Part shown: piece by piece, positions 12,221-23,600 of the stretch
How the letters are laid out: each line of letters begins with the position of its first letter
Numbering within the stretch: the stretch's first letter is position 1
From: Erythroxylum novogranatense
Taxonomy: Eukaryota; Streptophyta; Magnoliopsida; Malpighiales; Erythroxylaceae
DNA: 64,000 nucleotides
Assembly (NCBI GenBank): GCA_029891385.1
Contig: CM057228.1
Coordinates: 32,179,023-32,243,022, forward strand
Direction of reading: 5' to 3'
Made by a program: the position numbers and the translations under genes
Notes under the pieces: model-generated
The model's database searches: none
What the model was told of the DNA's origin: nothing
What the model saw: the letters and a program-made list of their open reading frames with translations, nothing else

Positions 12221-12315
12221 GTCGCTTGTTTTGGTTTCCTGATTCAATCTTATCAAGAGAATTACGGCTCTACCTCTCTCAAACTATCAGCCCCTTGCAC
12301 TTATCATCAACGTGA

Positions 12316-12778
12316 ATGGCCTCTGTAAGTTCGATGCCAAACTTTCTTCCTGTATCTGATCCAGCTTCCTTGTAATTTTCCCGATATTTGCATGAATCTT
12401 AAGCTTCGGATCTAAATTGTAACGATTTGATTTCATACATAGATGGTGGAACTGAAAGTGGGTTTGCATTGCGATGAATGCATTAAGAAGATCTTGAAGG
12501 CTATCAAGAAAATCCAAGGTAAAAGAGCACTGGACCTGTATGGTTATCTTCTTTTCTGCGCATGGTTCATAAGCTTATAAACTGCCGTCTGTCTGTGATA
12601 ACGAACTCCTTTGCCACGTTGCTGCTTTCGATTAGCAGATATCGAAACATATAACGTGGATACTCAACTCAATAAGGTCACCGTCACCGGCAATGTCACA
12701 ACTGAGGAAGTAATCCGAGTACTTCAAAAGATCGGGAAGACAGCTACCAATTGGGAAGAAGGTGAAGTCAGCTGTTAA
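12316..12778 (+). CDS. Small HMA-domain metal-binding protein (copper chaperone-like), 74 aa
   Basis: Exons: 12316-12324, 12443-12518, 12639-12778 (225 nt). All introns are GT-AG, with phases 0 and 1. The protein starts MASMVELKVGLHCDECIKKI and ends NWEEGEVSC. It is a single heavy-metal-associated domain: a first beta strand, the metal-binding CxxC (C13, C16 in HCDEC), an alpha helix (IKKILKAIKKIQ), strand VTVTGNVT, and a second helix (EEVIRVLQKIG). Family knowledge: such proteins carry Cu(I) or other soft metals in the cytosol to P-type ATPases or act in metal homeostasis. No isoprenylation CaaX box is seen, so it is not a typical HIPP. An AATAAA at 12911 could serve as poly(A) signal. The start codon rests on the tiny first exon ATGGCCTCT|GTAAGT. 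The alternative is the ATG at 12443, which directly follows an AG. The Reina element ends 336 bp upstream. Confidence 0.85.
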
Positions 12779-13165
12779 ATTCATCACAACTCAAGATTGG
12801 CTATTCAGTAAGGGACTTGGAGCATGGATTCATACACTCTGTAGAACATATTTTCCAATTGTTTATCTTTGTAAACATTGGCTGTTTGTACTAGTTAACC
12901 TCCAATTCTCAATAAAACTCTGCTTTAAAATTTTAAAAGCTGAACTGGAATTCTACTTCAGGGAGAGAGAGGTGAAAGTACTTCGCACACGAAATTCAAC
13001 CTTCCCAAGTTTTTGTTTCATTTACAAGGAAAAAAAGAAAGCTGGAAATGAGGAACTTGATGGAAAAGAAAATTAGCCAGTAAAATGAAAGCCACAGGCT
13101 TTATCTACAAAAACAACATAGACCACCCCAAATACGCCATCTTTTGGGTCACTGAGTCTTACAAT

Positions 13166-13705
13166 CTACCGTGGTTGGTGGATCGTTCGTGGACTCACTT
13201 TCACATTCACAATCTTCGATGGCTTATCCATATACCTTGGTACCTGAGTCAGGCCACGACCCTTTTGCCATTTCAGAGCTCCAACAGAAACTATCTCCCT
13301 GGACTCTTCTTCCTCTGCAATTAATGAACAAGAAAAAGAAAAGAAAACCCGAGTTAACGAGTTGGACCGGTGACTCGAGCGATTTAAAACTGAGACTTCC
13401 CTTAAAGTACTCTGTTACCTACTTTCACGGGAGTAATCATCGTCGGCGTAGTCGTCGAAGAAGAGACAGTCGAGGTCGTCGGGAAGGGCATTCTCGTAAA
13501 TATCAGAGACGAAAGGGTCAGTTTCAAAATCGAAGAAACACTCCTGGAGCCAGTAATCCCGGAACCAAGGTGAGGATTTGACAAGGGCCCACCACTCCTC
13601 GGAGAAGTCTTCCACCGTCCGATAAGCCAGCGGTACGAACAACGGAGCGTTGGGGTTCAGCGTCGACGGCAACAGTGAGCTCTTAGAAATTACGTCCAAT
13701 GCCAT
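13166..13705 (-). CDS. ERD15: ERD15-like protein (early responsive to dehydration 15), 143 aa
   Basis: Exons on the minus strand: 13705-13423 and 13314-13166 (432 nt), with one 108-bp GT-AG intron in phase 1. Start is [14 protein letters not shown]2 motif ([12 protein letters not shown], residues 14-25), which in this family binds the MLLE domain of poly(A)-binding protein, is followed by the conserved [20 protein letters not shown] (residues 31-50). The middle is acidic (DDLDC...DDYADDDY). The spliced exon 2 ends [19 protein letters not shown], the family's hallmark C-terminus; without splicing the frame stops early at SRESR, so the intron is well supported. ERD15 proteins are small, acidic, stress-induced regulators linked to abscisic acid and pathogen responses. 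A TATA-like TATATATT (minus strand, near 13765) and several ACGT cores lie upstream. Confidence 0.93.
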
Positions 13706-14969
13706 TTGCGATAATGGATAAGATAATACACTATGACCAGAGTAGATAATGTAAACATCAATATATAGCGCGCTTTAACAAAAAGGGCCTTCAAGCTGAA
13801 ATTTATTACAGAAATGACACACAGCACGTTGTGACGTAAAAAATAAGGAATACAGATAATGCATGTATGTGAATCGTAAGAATACAGAAGGAGACAAGGA
13901 AGGCTGCTTTGGGTATGGTACTATGGTGTGGGACAGTGGGAGAGCAGACCGTATTATTTTGTTGTAGATTAAAATAAGGAAGAAAGTGGGCACTGACACA
14001 ACACAGGTGAGGTAGGTTAGGTAGGCAACAAATGCACATGTTCTTGTCTTTATCAGCATCTTGTCCCCACGTCATTTGCTCCTATCCTTTAAGTGCAACG
14101 GACTGTTTGAGTGGTCCCCACATGCTCAATCATGTCCATCATCAACATTCATGAACCTCCACTTTTTATATTTGCCTGGCCCACCAATCAAGAGTTAAGT
14201 CCGGTTGTAGTATTATTGGGACCATTTACAAGGGCTAGAAACCCACTCACCTTTTGGGCCCGAATGTGTGTCCAATATCCTGTTATAAAACTCAAATTCT
14301 TTTAAATTTGACATATCAATTTAAATTTAATAAAAAATAAGGAGTTATAATGTTATATTAATTGATCCTTTTTAAGGATTGATTTGATTAGACATAAAGT
14401 TTTAATAGAATAAAATAAAATAGAATGATTTACGATAAAATAGATCGTAAATTAATGTGATATTAAAAATTGTTATCTACAAAAAAATAGAAAGATTCAT
14501 AATATAATATAGTGAAATATTATTTGTAAGAAGAGTTTATAATCCAATATAAATAAAAAGTTGTTTATAAAAGGTTATCATTGTAACATTTTATTATATA
14601 CCCTTATCTCAAAACATGGAATAATATTTCATCTCTTCCCATCCTTATCAATAAACCGCAGGCGCAAGCATCGGTCATAGCATACTACGGGACTTCAATG
14701 TGAACTTTTACTACTTTTGGGAGAATGGGAAGTAGAGGCTTGTGAATGAGAGAACGTTGACCATCAAGGTAAATATACGGCTATGAATAAACCAAAATAA
14801 AACACATAGATTATCCTCCTAAATCCACGCACGGCTATTTAATGTTCAATCATAAATATCAAGGATGTGTTTAAATGGTTTCCTTTTTTTTCCCCCCTTT
14901 CCCCTTTTAGTTTCATGAATCCATGCACGTAGGGAAGAACAACGCAAGAGAGGTATACACAAGTGTTTT
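13706..14969. promoter_or_regulatory. Shared intergenic region between divergent ERD15 and CHX
   Basis: 1264 bp with no gene recognised; two overlapping minus-strand frames at 13775-14075 look like chance. TATA-like TATATATT for ERD15 lies at about 13760-13768. ACGT cores occur at about 13827 (CACGTT), 13834 (TGACGT) and 14068 (CACGTCAT), which are candidate bZIP/ABRE-type sites in keeping with a dehydration-induced gene. Positions 14300-14620 are AT-rich and low in complexity. Confidence 0.4.
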
Positions 14970-17953
14970 ATGGCGATGAACAATCCCAAATCCATATTGA
15001 ACGTGAGCGGAGAGTGCTTTGACTATGTAAGAGTTTTCTCGGACGGTATCTTGGGCACCGACAAGGAAACTATTCTCCAACATTCCCTTGTTCGCTTCCA
15101 TCTTCTGATCGTCCTCTTCGTGTGCTTATCCAGATTCTTTCACTTCCTCTTAGGCCGCTTCTGTTTGCCCCGCATCACCTCCGAGATCCTGGTAATGTTA
15201 AATCTTCATTTTGTTATCGGAATAAATCACAGGCTCATTGCTCTTCTTCGTGCATGTACATGTTTATTTGTTTATCTGTCTACGCACCGTTGCCTCAATC
15301 AGCATGTAGAATAGAAAGCAAAAAGCAATGCTTACCCTTTCTGGCTCTGCTTTTAAGGTTGTTTTAGCAATTCTTTGACTGATGTCAGTTTTGTCTGTCA
15401 ATTTTGATCTGGTGAAACAACAAAATTCAATACTAATTTACTGTTGGAAGATTTTCTTTTCAAAAGCCAACAAATTGCAGACATGCGATCATGGTTGATT
15501 ACAGTCAACAATTAGGCGAAATAGTTTCTAACTAAAATCTGGATTCCCGAGAAATCTAGGTGGAATGTCAACGACGCTTTATATGGTTTGAATCATCATC
15601 ATTATCATAACTTGATTGGTTTGCTTAACAGACAGGAATGATTCTGGCACCAACTGCGCGGGGATACGTGTTCCACAACTCAAAGAATCCATTGTTCCCT
15701 CCATTTCCTGAGCAGGTCTTCGCTGCATTATCAAAAATTAGCTTCCTTGTATTCACATTTCTGGCTTCTGTAAGAACCAACCCGCTCTTGGTCAAACAGA
15801 TGGGTACAAAAGCCATGATTTTTGGGTTTCTGCTGTTTGTAGTACCTGCTACGATGGAAAGTTTTTCTATCATCGTCTTTCCAATCGATGAACGCCTCAC
15901 TTTCACTGTGAAAACCCACAGGCGATTTCTCGCAGTTTATTACATCAGCATGATGACAAGTAGCCAATTTGCTGGGGTCAGTACAACTTTGATGCAGCTG
16001 AAGATCGCCAATTCCCGGCTGGGACACTTTGCTTTGGCATCAACTTTGGTTAACGACTTACTGAGATTCACATACTCAACTATGGATGGTTTCTACAGGG
16101 CAATGTTAAGTACATCAATAACGGTAGCAATTAAGGTTGTTCTTTATTCTCTTGCACTCGTTGGTGTCATTTTCAGCGTAATGAGAGCTACAGTACACTG
16201 GTTCATCAGAAGAACCCCAGAAGATAAGCCCATGAAGGAAGTTTACGTAACAGTTACGGTAGCCATGGTTTTAGGATTGGCATCAATTGGAGATAGTGTG
16301 GGGATGTATTTCCTTTTTGGTCCTTTCTTGTTAGGCTTAGTGGTGCCTGCAGGATCTCCCTTAGCCACTGCCCTGATAACAAAGCTTGATACTCTTTCCT
16401 CAGGGTTTCTTGTGCCACTCATGTTGGTATATAGTTCCTCCAAATTTGATCTCCAGGACTTCATCAGATATTTCCCATATGCAGTTAATTTTCAGGCGGC
16501 TTTGATCGGATACACGATCAAATTGATAATAACGTTTATAGGGGCAATAAGTTGCAGATTGCCTTTAAGTGAAGCGGCTGCTCTTACGCTCCTTGTGAAT
16601 GTGAAAGGAGTTGTTGAAGTAGGCAGTCTTTTGAGCTTTGGTAACTTGGAGGTAATCGCCAAAACCATTTCCTAGGCGCTCTCTTTTGTTTATATTGTTA
16701 GTGGATATGAGAAGGAAAAAGATGAGCTTATCTTGTATGCAATTATTACCAGAAACTCCAATAGAAAGTCTCATCCCGCTTATGGCTGACTGTTCTTTTT
16801 GTTTTCCTTCTCTTAACAGATGTACGATCTAGGAACTACCAGTGGAATTTTCTTTGTGTTTCTGACATCAGGGATTTTACCACCACTCATCAACCTACTC
16901 TATGATCCAGCAAAGCAATACATAGGCCACACCAAGAAATGCATTGAGCATGCTCCAAATGACGCAGAACTTGGCATACTAGCCTGCTCTCACCGGCAAG
17001 AGGACGTTATGACTGCAATAAAGCTGCTAAAATACTGCAATCCAACAAAGCAAAGTCACTTGTCCATTTATGGGCTGTATCTGGAGGAACTTATCAGTAG
17101 TTCTACCCCTCTTTTAATTAACCATCAACTTGGCCAGAAGAACTCTTATTCAGACGAATCAAGGACGCAACGTATTATTGATATTTACAAGTATTTCAAA
17201 TCGCAGAACAAGAAGTTAAATCAGGTGCATGTTTTTACAGCAATATCGCCACTGAAACAGATGTATGAAGACATATGTGGGTTGGCTTTTGACAAGGCTG
17301 TTTCCCTAATAATACTGCCGTTTCACAAGAAATGGAGCAACAAAGGCAAACTGGTTTCAAGCAGCAGTGAGATGAGGAGTTTGAACAACATTGTGTTGGA
17401 TAGAGCACCGTGTTCTGTTGGAATTCTCATTGATCGTCTGAGAAGCCACGGCATTAATTCCATTTTTGGTATGTCAAAAATGTATCGAGTAGTCGTTTTG
17501 TTTATAGGAGGTCCAGATGATAGGGAGTCCCTTGCATTTGCCTTGAGGATGGCAGGAGACCCCTGCGTTCAGCTAACAGTTTTGCATTTTGTCTCCGACA
17601 ATAGTCGATTAATTGATGAGTGGGAAGAAATGCTCGATTATGAAGCTCTCAGAAACATAAAATTAGAAGTGTCAAGGAGTGCTAACATTGTCTACAAAAG
17701 GAAGGAAGTTAAGGATGGCTCTGACACCGCTGCCATCGTGCAGTCAGTTGCAAATCATTACCAGCTTATCATTGTGGGCCGTCGCCATGAATCTTGCAAA
17801 GACTCTCTATCAGGCTTATCGGATTGGACAGAGTTGCCGGAGCTTGGACCTATAGGAGACTTCTTGGCTGCTACAGACTTCAATGATGAAGTTTCAATTT
17901 TGGTGATCCAACGGCAAATCTTGAAAGCAAGTCATAGTAGTGCTTTGAATTAA
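14970..17953 (+). CDS. CHX-family cation/H+ exchanger, 791 aa
   Basis: Exons: 14970-15191, 15632-16651, 16820-17953 (2376 nt), with both introns GT-AG in phase 0. A monovalent cation:proton antiporter of the plant CPA2/CHX family, an integral membrane protein of endomembranes or plasma membrane. A hydrophobic segment (LLIVLFVCLSRFFHFLL, about residue 46) starts the Na+/H+ exchanger domain, which runs to about residue 440. It contains VND (D216) and NVKGVVEV (K399), matching the acidic and basic core residues of the family. The C-terminal cytosolic half (from about 450) holds two nucleotide-binding-like lobes and the CHX signature ELGPIGDFLAATDF. Length fits CHX proteins (about 800 aa). The usual TAFPVLARIL stretch near residue 185 is altered to SSQFAGVSTTLMQ. 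I cannot assign the subgroup. A second ATG lies six bases downstream. Confidence 0.92.
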
Positions 17954-19168
17954 TGATCTATCAATTGCATTCTTGCAACATAAGGCAAGACAAAGTACCA
18001 ATACCTAAGCACTTCAACGCTTCTATATCACTAGAACTCACATGCCACAATTTTGTCAATCAAACCTAGCCTCTGCCATTGGCTTCCTAGCCCTTTTGGT
18101 AAGGAAAGGAAAAGCCATACAACAAGAACGGCCCCGTCTCTTATAATAATTCATTTCTTGCTCTGGAAAATCTAGGCATGGAGTATACTAATTAAAAGTT
18201 GAACTTGCATCTTTTGTATGTCGTGGTGCATTAGTCGAGAACTCTGCTTGCATCTATATGGAGATGGTGAATAGGTAAATTTGATGGTGATGTTGACATT
18301 GCCTTATTTTGTTAAGTACTTAAAACTCAATTGAGTTAACGAAAATTAGACATTACTAGAAAAGGGCCTTTTAGTCGAGGTCAAATTTGGAGGTGATGCA
18401 AGAGCGTGATCGGAAACAGCATGGATCACTTTTATTCCTTCCCCGAAGAGCTTTGATCAGTTTCAAATTTCGCACGTTGTCCCTGAAACAACTGATAGCT
18501 CGGCTTGGAAATGGTGTAGGTTCATGTTCTATGTTCCACATGTGAACCTAATCTACCATTTCAATGGCTATATCCAGAATTTCATTAAATGACGCTTAAT
18601 AATCTTGAATTTTTGTTTGGAATTTAAAACAGTGATATGAACAATTTCACACGTTCCAAATATGTTCTTTGGGCTTGTAATAAGGAGCAAGCCCTTGGCG
18701 AAAAGGGTATGGGGATTTTTCAACATCAGCTTGCGGCTAGGATTTGGGCTTTGAATGCTATTCGCAAAGTGTTAAAACGGTGCACAAGAAGAATTGATTT
18801 TAACGAAAATAAGGAATTTAGAGAACATGACCATCAATTTTGAGGATAAGAGAAACTGACCAGATGGCAGACATAAGAAACAGGCCAATATATGAAAGCT
18901 GACGAACGAAATTTAAATTCTAACATCAAAGTCAATAACTATTTTCTGTAGTTCTGTAAAAGTACTTCCATCAGTTCATGAACCATGAAACAGGGCTATT
19001 CAATTAACTTCATATTGATCAAAATTTGAACAATTTAACCATAGATTATCAGACGTATGAAGCAAGTAAATGAAGCTCACTGTTTCAGTTCTCAAGACAA
19101 ATTTTGAAGAATTTTTTACAACCGAGTAATGATAAAATAGTAACCTGGGAGTTGGAATAATCACTTCA
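17954..19168. other. Intergenic region between convergent CHX and RER genes
   Basis: Holds the 3' ends of both genes. At 18354-18384 the sequence ACTAGAAAAGGGCCTTTTAGTCGAGG resembles DNA-transposon end sequences of plants, but no partner end was found. A 68-aa frame at 18637-18843 (+) has no similarity I recognise. Confidence 0.45.
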
Positions 19169-22100
19169 TTATTTCTTGACTTCATCCATGCTACTATCTT
19201 CTGTGATGCTGCAACCAACAGCTGCATTACTTGGTGCATCTGCCTGGTAAGTTGGTGGTTCATTTTTTCTACTTTGCAATCCTGAAAAACGTGCAAGATC
19301 GATCCATTGCTGCAGCATTTTGGGGAGAGAGAATCAAGTCAATTATTCTCGGTTCATAGGATCTCTTTCAAGATTTATAAGAGAAGCTAAGACTATGTTT
19401 CCATATATAATTAGCAGTTTAGTAAATCAAGATAACTCCCACCTGAGTTCCCCAATAGGAGTTCACCGTCCGAACAAGAAATGACAGCATATTTACAAGT
19501 AATGTTTGCGAAGAAAATGCTTCTGCAAGTCGATGCTCTATGAGCCCAGCAATAATCTGCATGATAAACATTAAATGTTAAAAACCGACCTGACAATCTA
19601 ATGATGCATGGGAATATAAGTTGTTCAGTTCCAGGAAGAGAACGCCCATAATGTCTGCCTTCTTGTTCCCCTTCCATGAGTACTTATAAAGATCACTCAG
19701 GGTCCAGTCTGCAGGAATTGTGTGATATCTACTCAAAGACTGTTAGCACAGTTACATAGTGGAGACTCTAGATCCACTAAACCCTAAAAGCAGTTTTCCC
19801 CGTTGTCTAATGTAAATTTTATATCCCAGAAAAAGGAAAATATTTGAGCTATCAAAAAAATGTGCATGCTTGGTACGCAGATATAATTCACTTGTTTCAA
19901 GAGCATGGATGTCTCAAAAGAAGCCGAAGGGCCAAAAGGAATAACTAGTTATAGAAAGGATAATATAAGAATTAAATCCAATTCCTGATAACCTAAGTGC
20001 TATAGCAGATGCACATTATCCAACTCTAGGAACAGATGGCGTAAGTTAAAGATCAATCTCGAGAACTCCAAGAAACTTATGCCTCCAATAAAACTTTATA
20101 GGAGATGCAATAGAAAGGATCACTTGACTTTACGTAATTTACTAATGTGTGCCATAGCCCACAATAATATCACAAAAGAGTAACTACCTGGTAACGCAGA
20201 TTTGCTGATGTTCCAAGGAAGCCTCCATAAACCATTGCAGTTTTTAACAACGGGGATCTTTTAGTTCGATCATTAGATAACAATGCAGGATTCACGAGTT
20301 TGCGAATAGCATACAGTGTATTTGAAGCTGCCACAGCCGCAATGCTAGAAATGAAACCAACAATAGAAAGTTTGAGACCACCCATGAGTACAGATGCAGC
20401 TCTGTGACTGAGATTCCAGTCCTTCCCTACAATGGTCTTCTGAAATGCATTATCGGGGATGGATCCAATGAGACCTTTGAAAGCATCCATGCTTTCAGTC
20501 ATATCCATGTCATTGGAAGATGTTAGAAATGAAAGAGTTGGAGCAGGAAGCCACACGGTAAAAAAATCGACAACCGATCCCCTGATAGTGTCGGTAATTA
20601 CATAGTCAAGCTCTTCAAAAAACCTTTCCTTTCGCCTCTCATACTGAGCTAAAAGTGTAGTGGTAACTGATATAGTTTCTTCTATAGCTAATCTGTGTAA
20701 GAATTTAGGATCTGCCAAAAGCCTTTCTCGGAAACCCTGCACCAAAAGACATGGGAATCTTGAGCACCCACCCACAGAAAGATCAACTCCCCCAGCATTT
20801 GTAATTCATTCCAGCAGCAACACACCTTTTAAACAATATATAAACTCCATGCACTAACAATGAAAAGTTTTAATGTTCTATTGTCTAGTTCAAATCAGAA
20901 GTTATTTATCTTTTCTTCGTTCGGGCCAGATCGAAAAGCAACAAATCAGAAGTTAAACTGCCTTCCTCGTGTCTGATATTTAAGCAGAACTTGACATCTA
21001 GTATCTTAAACCAATGTGAGCTATCTACATAAAGAATCTAGCCAGCAATCACAGATACTGAACAAAAATTCCTTTTTAAAATGTAAGAATACCTGGAATC
21101 TATGAGCTAGTTCCTTCGTAAGAGGATATTGCTCCAAATCAAAGAAATTCTGAAGTACCTCTGGGGATACAAGACCGAGGTCAAGGCCTTTCTGAAGGTC
21201 CTAGTGGACATGAGAAACGTTTTTGATGAGAGATAACACTCCATGATTATATCAAATCTTAAAAAATCAACACTCGTGACCTCAGCAAGAAAAACACAAT
21301 TTTCATCTTTCTTCTAACATTTCCTCACGCATAGCATATTGATTGACAGAATACAACAATGGAATGATTTTAGTTATAGATTTGATACCTGGGGAAGGGC
21401 ATCTCGTTTTCTACCAGCTGCATTCATTACTCTAGCAATTTCTGCTCGATCAAAGCAATTCCTACTGCAAGGTCTGGCCGCAGAATACCACAAAAAATCA
21501 GCGATCGGAACTTCACCCTCTTGTCGTATGGATTGCCTTTCTGGGTCAAGTAAGATAACAACTTGGTTTTTCTTTTGCATCTTCTTGGTGATTCTGGCTG
21601 GCAGTCCAGTCCCTCTCGATCCATACATAACGTGACTTGCACCTGTCACAACCACAAGAATTGAAGTGGATCCCTCGTCCACCACTGCCTGTAGAATAAC
21701 TTGGGACATAGTGTAATCGTCAACTACCCTTGACTGTGCAGATAAATATGAACTTGGCCCAAAGGGAACAGATTGATTAAGAGAGTTCACATCAACAGAT
21801 CTGCGAGAGATAGAAGTGAATCCTGAAATGAAGCCTGAGCCTGCCGGAGGAGCATACACTTTACGTTCAGCCTTAGAAAGCCCACGAATACCTTCTGCTT
21901 GGACAGTCCTTAAAACCTGTTCATATACCACCAAGCATATTATCATCCCATATTTTATTTATAAACATAACAAAATAACAGGCTTAATAGAATTACAAAA
22001 CAGTAGCATCTCTTTGTGGAAGACAGCCACGGCTACAATACACTCTTGGCTCAATATCCATTAACAAGATGTCACATTACAACATGAAATAACCTACAAT

Positions 22101-23301
22101 TTACTCGATGATAATCAAGCAAAATTGCTAACTACCTTAAGTGGAGTACCACAAGCAACAATTTTAACTCCATTATCTCGGCAGTAACTTAAAAGAGGCT
22201 CATACTCCTGCCATCGTTGATCTGGCCAGTGCGATACTAGAGATTTCAAGATTTCTCCATCTATCCTGCCAACATACACAGCACCTTAAATAAGTAATGG
22301 CTGTGTACACAAATTACATGCTCCGTAACAATCATGGCATGTCTTAATAACTAACACATTTAAGTGGATAAGGCTGATTATTCTTACTAATGGAATCCAG
22401 ATTTGTGTGAGTTTTATTTTAGCCACAAACTGGTGTGTGAACTGATTCTGACATCTCCAACTTATTTAATGCTGGTTTAGTAATGTAATTTTGCAGCAGC
22501 TCAGCTTGCGAGCTTTTCCTTTGCTTGTAATTCATGCTCTGGTTTCAGCTCCCAGTGCTTTTCTTCCTGAAGTTGTTTGGGAAGATTCCTTGTAGCTTCT
22601 CATATTCTATTAATGCACTTTCATTTACTTTTTTCAAAAATAAAGTTATATGCTCCAAAAAATAATGGATTGCGTTACCTTCGATCAATGTATTGATTAA
22701 CCTGCTGCTGTAAGTCACAGGGAAACGCCTCCATAGCCAAAGAAATGGACTTTTCGCTCTCTACGCAACGATTCCTCAACTGCTTAAAAATCTCTAGCTC
22801 CAAATCCTTATCGTCTCGGACCGGCACTTGCTCTGCTTCACCTAAATACACAATCCTCGCGTTCATTAGCTTTTCAAACACTTTCCTCTTGTCCTTACCA
22901 ACCGCGAGAGGCTCTCCAATCGCAGTCGCGTCGTAAATTCTCGAACTGACCACCTCCTCCTCCGCCTGTTTGGAGACTCCCAGCGGAGGCGGCTGTAACG
23001 AAGGCTCCGTCGGCTTGGTGTCGTCGGCTTTGGAGGCGGCGGATTGTAGGACGCATAGACCGAGGGAGAGGATTGGAGTGAGCAACACGAGGCGTCTGGT
23101 GGCGCCGGTAGTTTGACTTTGACCATCGACAGGAGAGCTGGTGGGGCTCCGGCTCCAGCAGCAGCGCACGGAGAGAAGGTTGCGGTCGAGGAATGCTATG
23201 GAAGGGAGTTGGCGGCGGAGAGGTGATTCCGGCGATATGAAGCGACACCTGTACGGGTGGGCTGGAGTGAAGTCTCTGACTCTGTGAATGTGGGGCCTCA
23301 T
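19169..23301 (-). CDS. RER5/RER6: RETICULATA-RELATED 5/6-type plastid protein (DUF399 + DUF3411), 730 aa
   Basis: Seven exons on the minus strand: 23301-22679, 22265-22136, 21916-21389, 21200-21093, 20736-20188, 19556-19443, 19309-19169 (2193 nt). All junctions are GT-AG and the frame is continuous to TAA. Residues 1-65 are rich in Arg, Ser and Pro with few acids, as in a chloroplast transit peptide. A hydrophobic stretch ([15 protein letters not shown]) follows near residue 71. Residues about 150-400 match the DUF399/ChaN-like haem-binding fold ([34 protein letters not shown]). Residues about 465-700 match DUF3411, the RETICULATA domain, with membrane-like segments ([21 protein letters not shown]) and the C-terminal block [20 protein letters not shown]. 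Arabidopsis RER5 and RER6 have this two-domain layout and similar length. RER proteins sit in the plastid envelope and affect leaf mesophyll and vein pattern. The molecular activity is unknown. Confidence 0.93.
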
Positions 23302-23600
23302 TAGTTGAGAGAGCTTGGTGAGATGGGGAGGGACTCAGAAGTTCAGTTACGCATGGTTAGCGGGAGAGAGAAAGGATTTGGGCCACTTTGGACCATACAT
23401 GTATGTTATTTGATTTTTGTTTCGTTAGGGGGAATGGATTGGAGGGAAGATCTTGTGACGTGGAAATTACGTGTGTCTGGTGATTTTCCTTTTTTTTTTT
23501 TAAGGTGGGGAAATAAAGCAAGTGGTTGAGAAAAGTTCGAGTTGTGTTTGCGCGCGCGTCGTGTGACTTGTGAGTATTGTAGCCATAAGGTAAGGCCGTA
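23302..23600 (-). promoter_or_regulatory. Proximal promoter/5' leader region of the RER gene
   Basis: Unique-looking sequence between the RER start codon and the LTR insertion. It contains GTGACGTGGAAATTACGTG (23455-23473) with two ACGT cores, candidate bZIP sites common in light- or stress-regulated plant promoters. No clear TATA box was identified. Confidence 0.35.

Noticed and set aside
13775..14075. Two minus-strand frames (94 and 89 codons) upstream of ERD15
   Set aside because: They overlap each other in different frames inside the ERD15 promoter, are Cys/Phe/Tyr-rich, and resemble nothing known.
18354..18384. CACTA- or Harbinger-like terminal sequence
   Set aside because: Only one end is visible and no target duplication can be paired, so I do not call an element.
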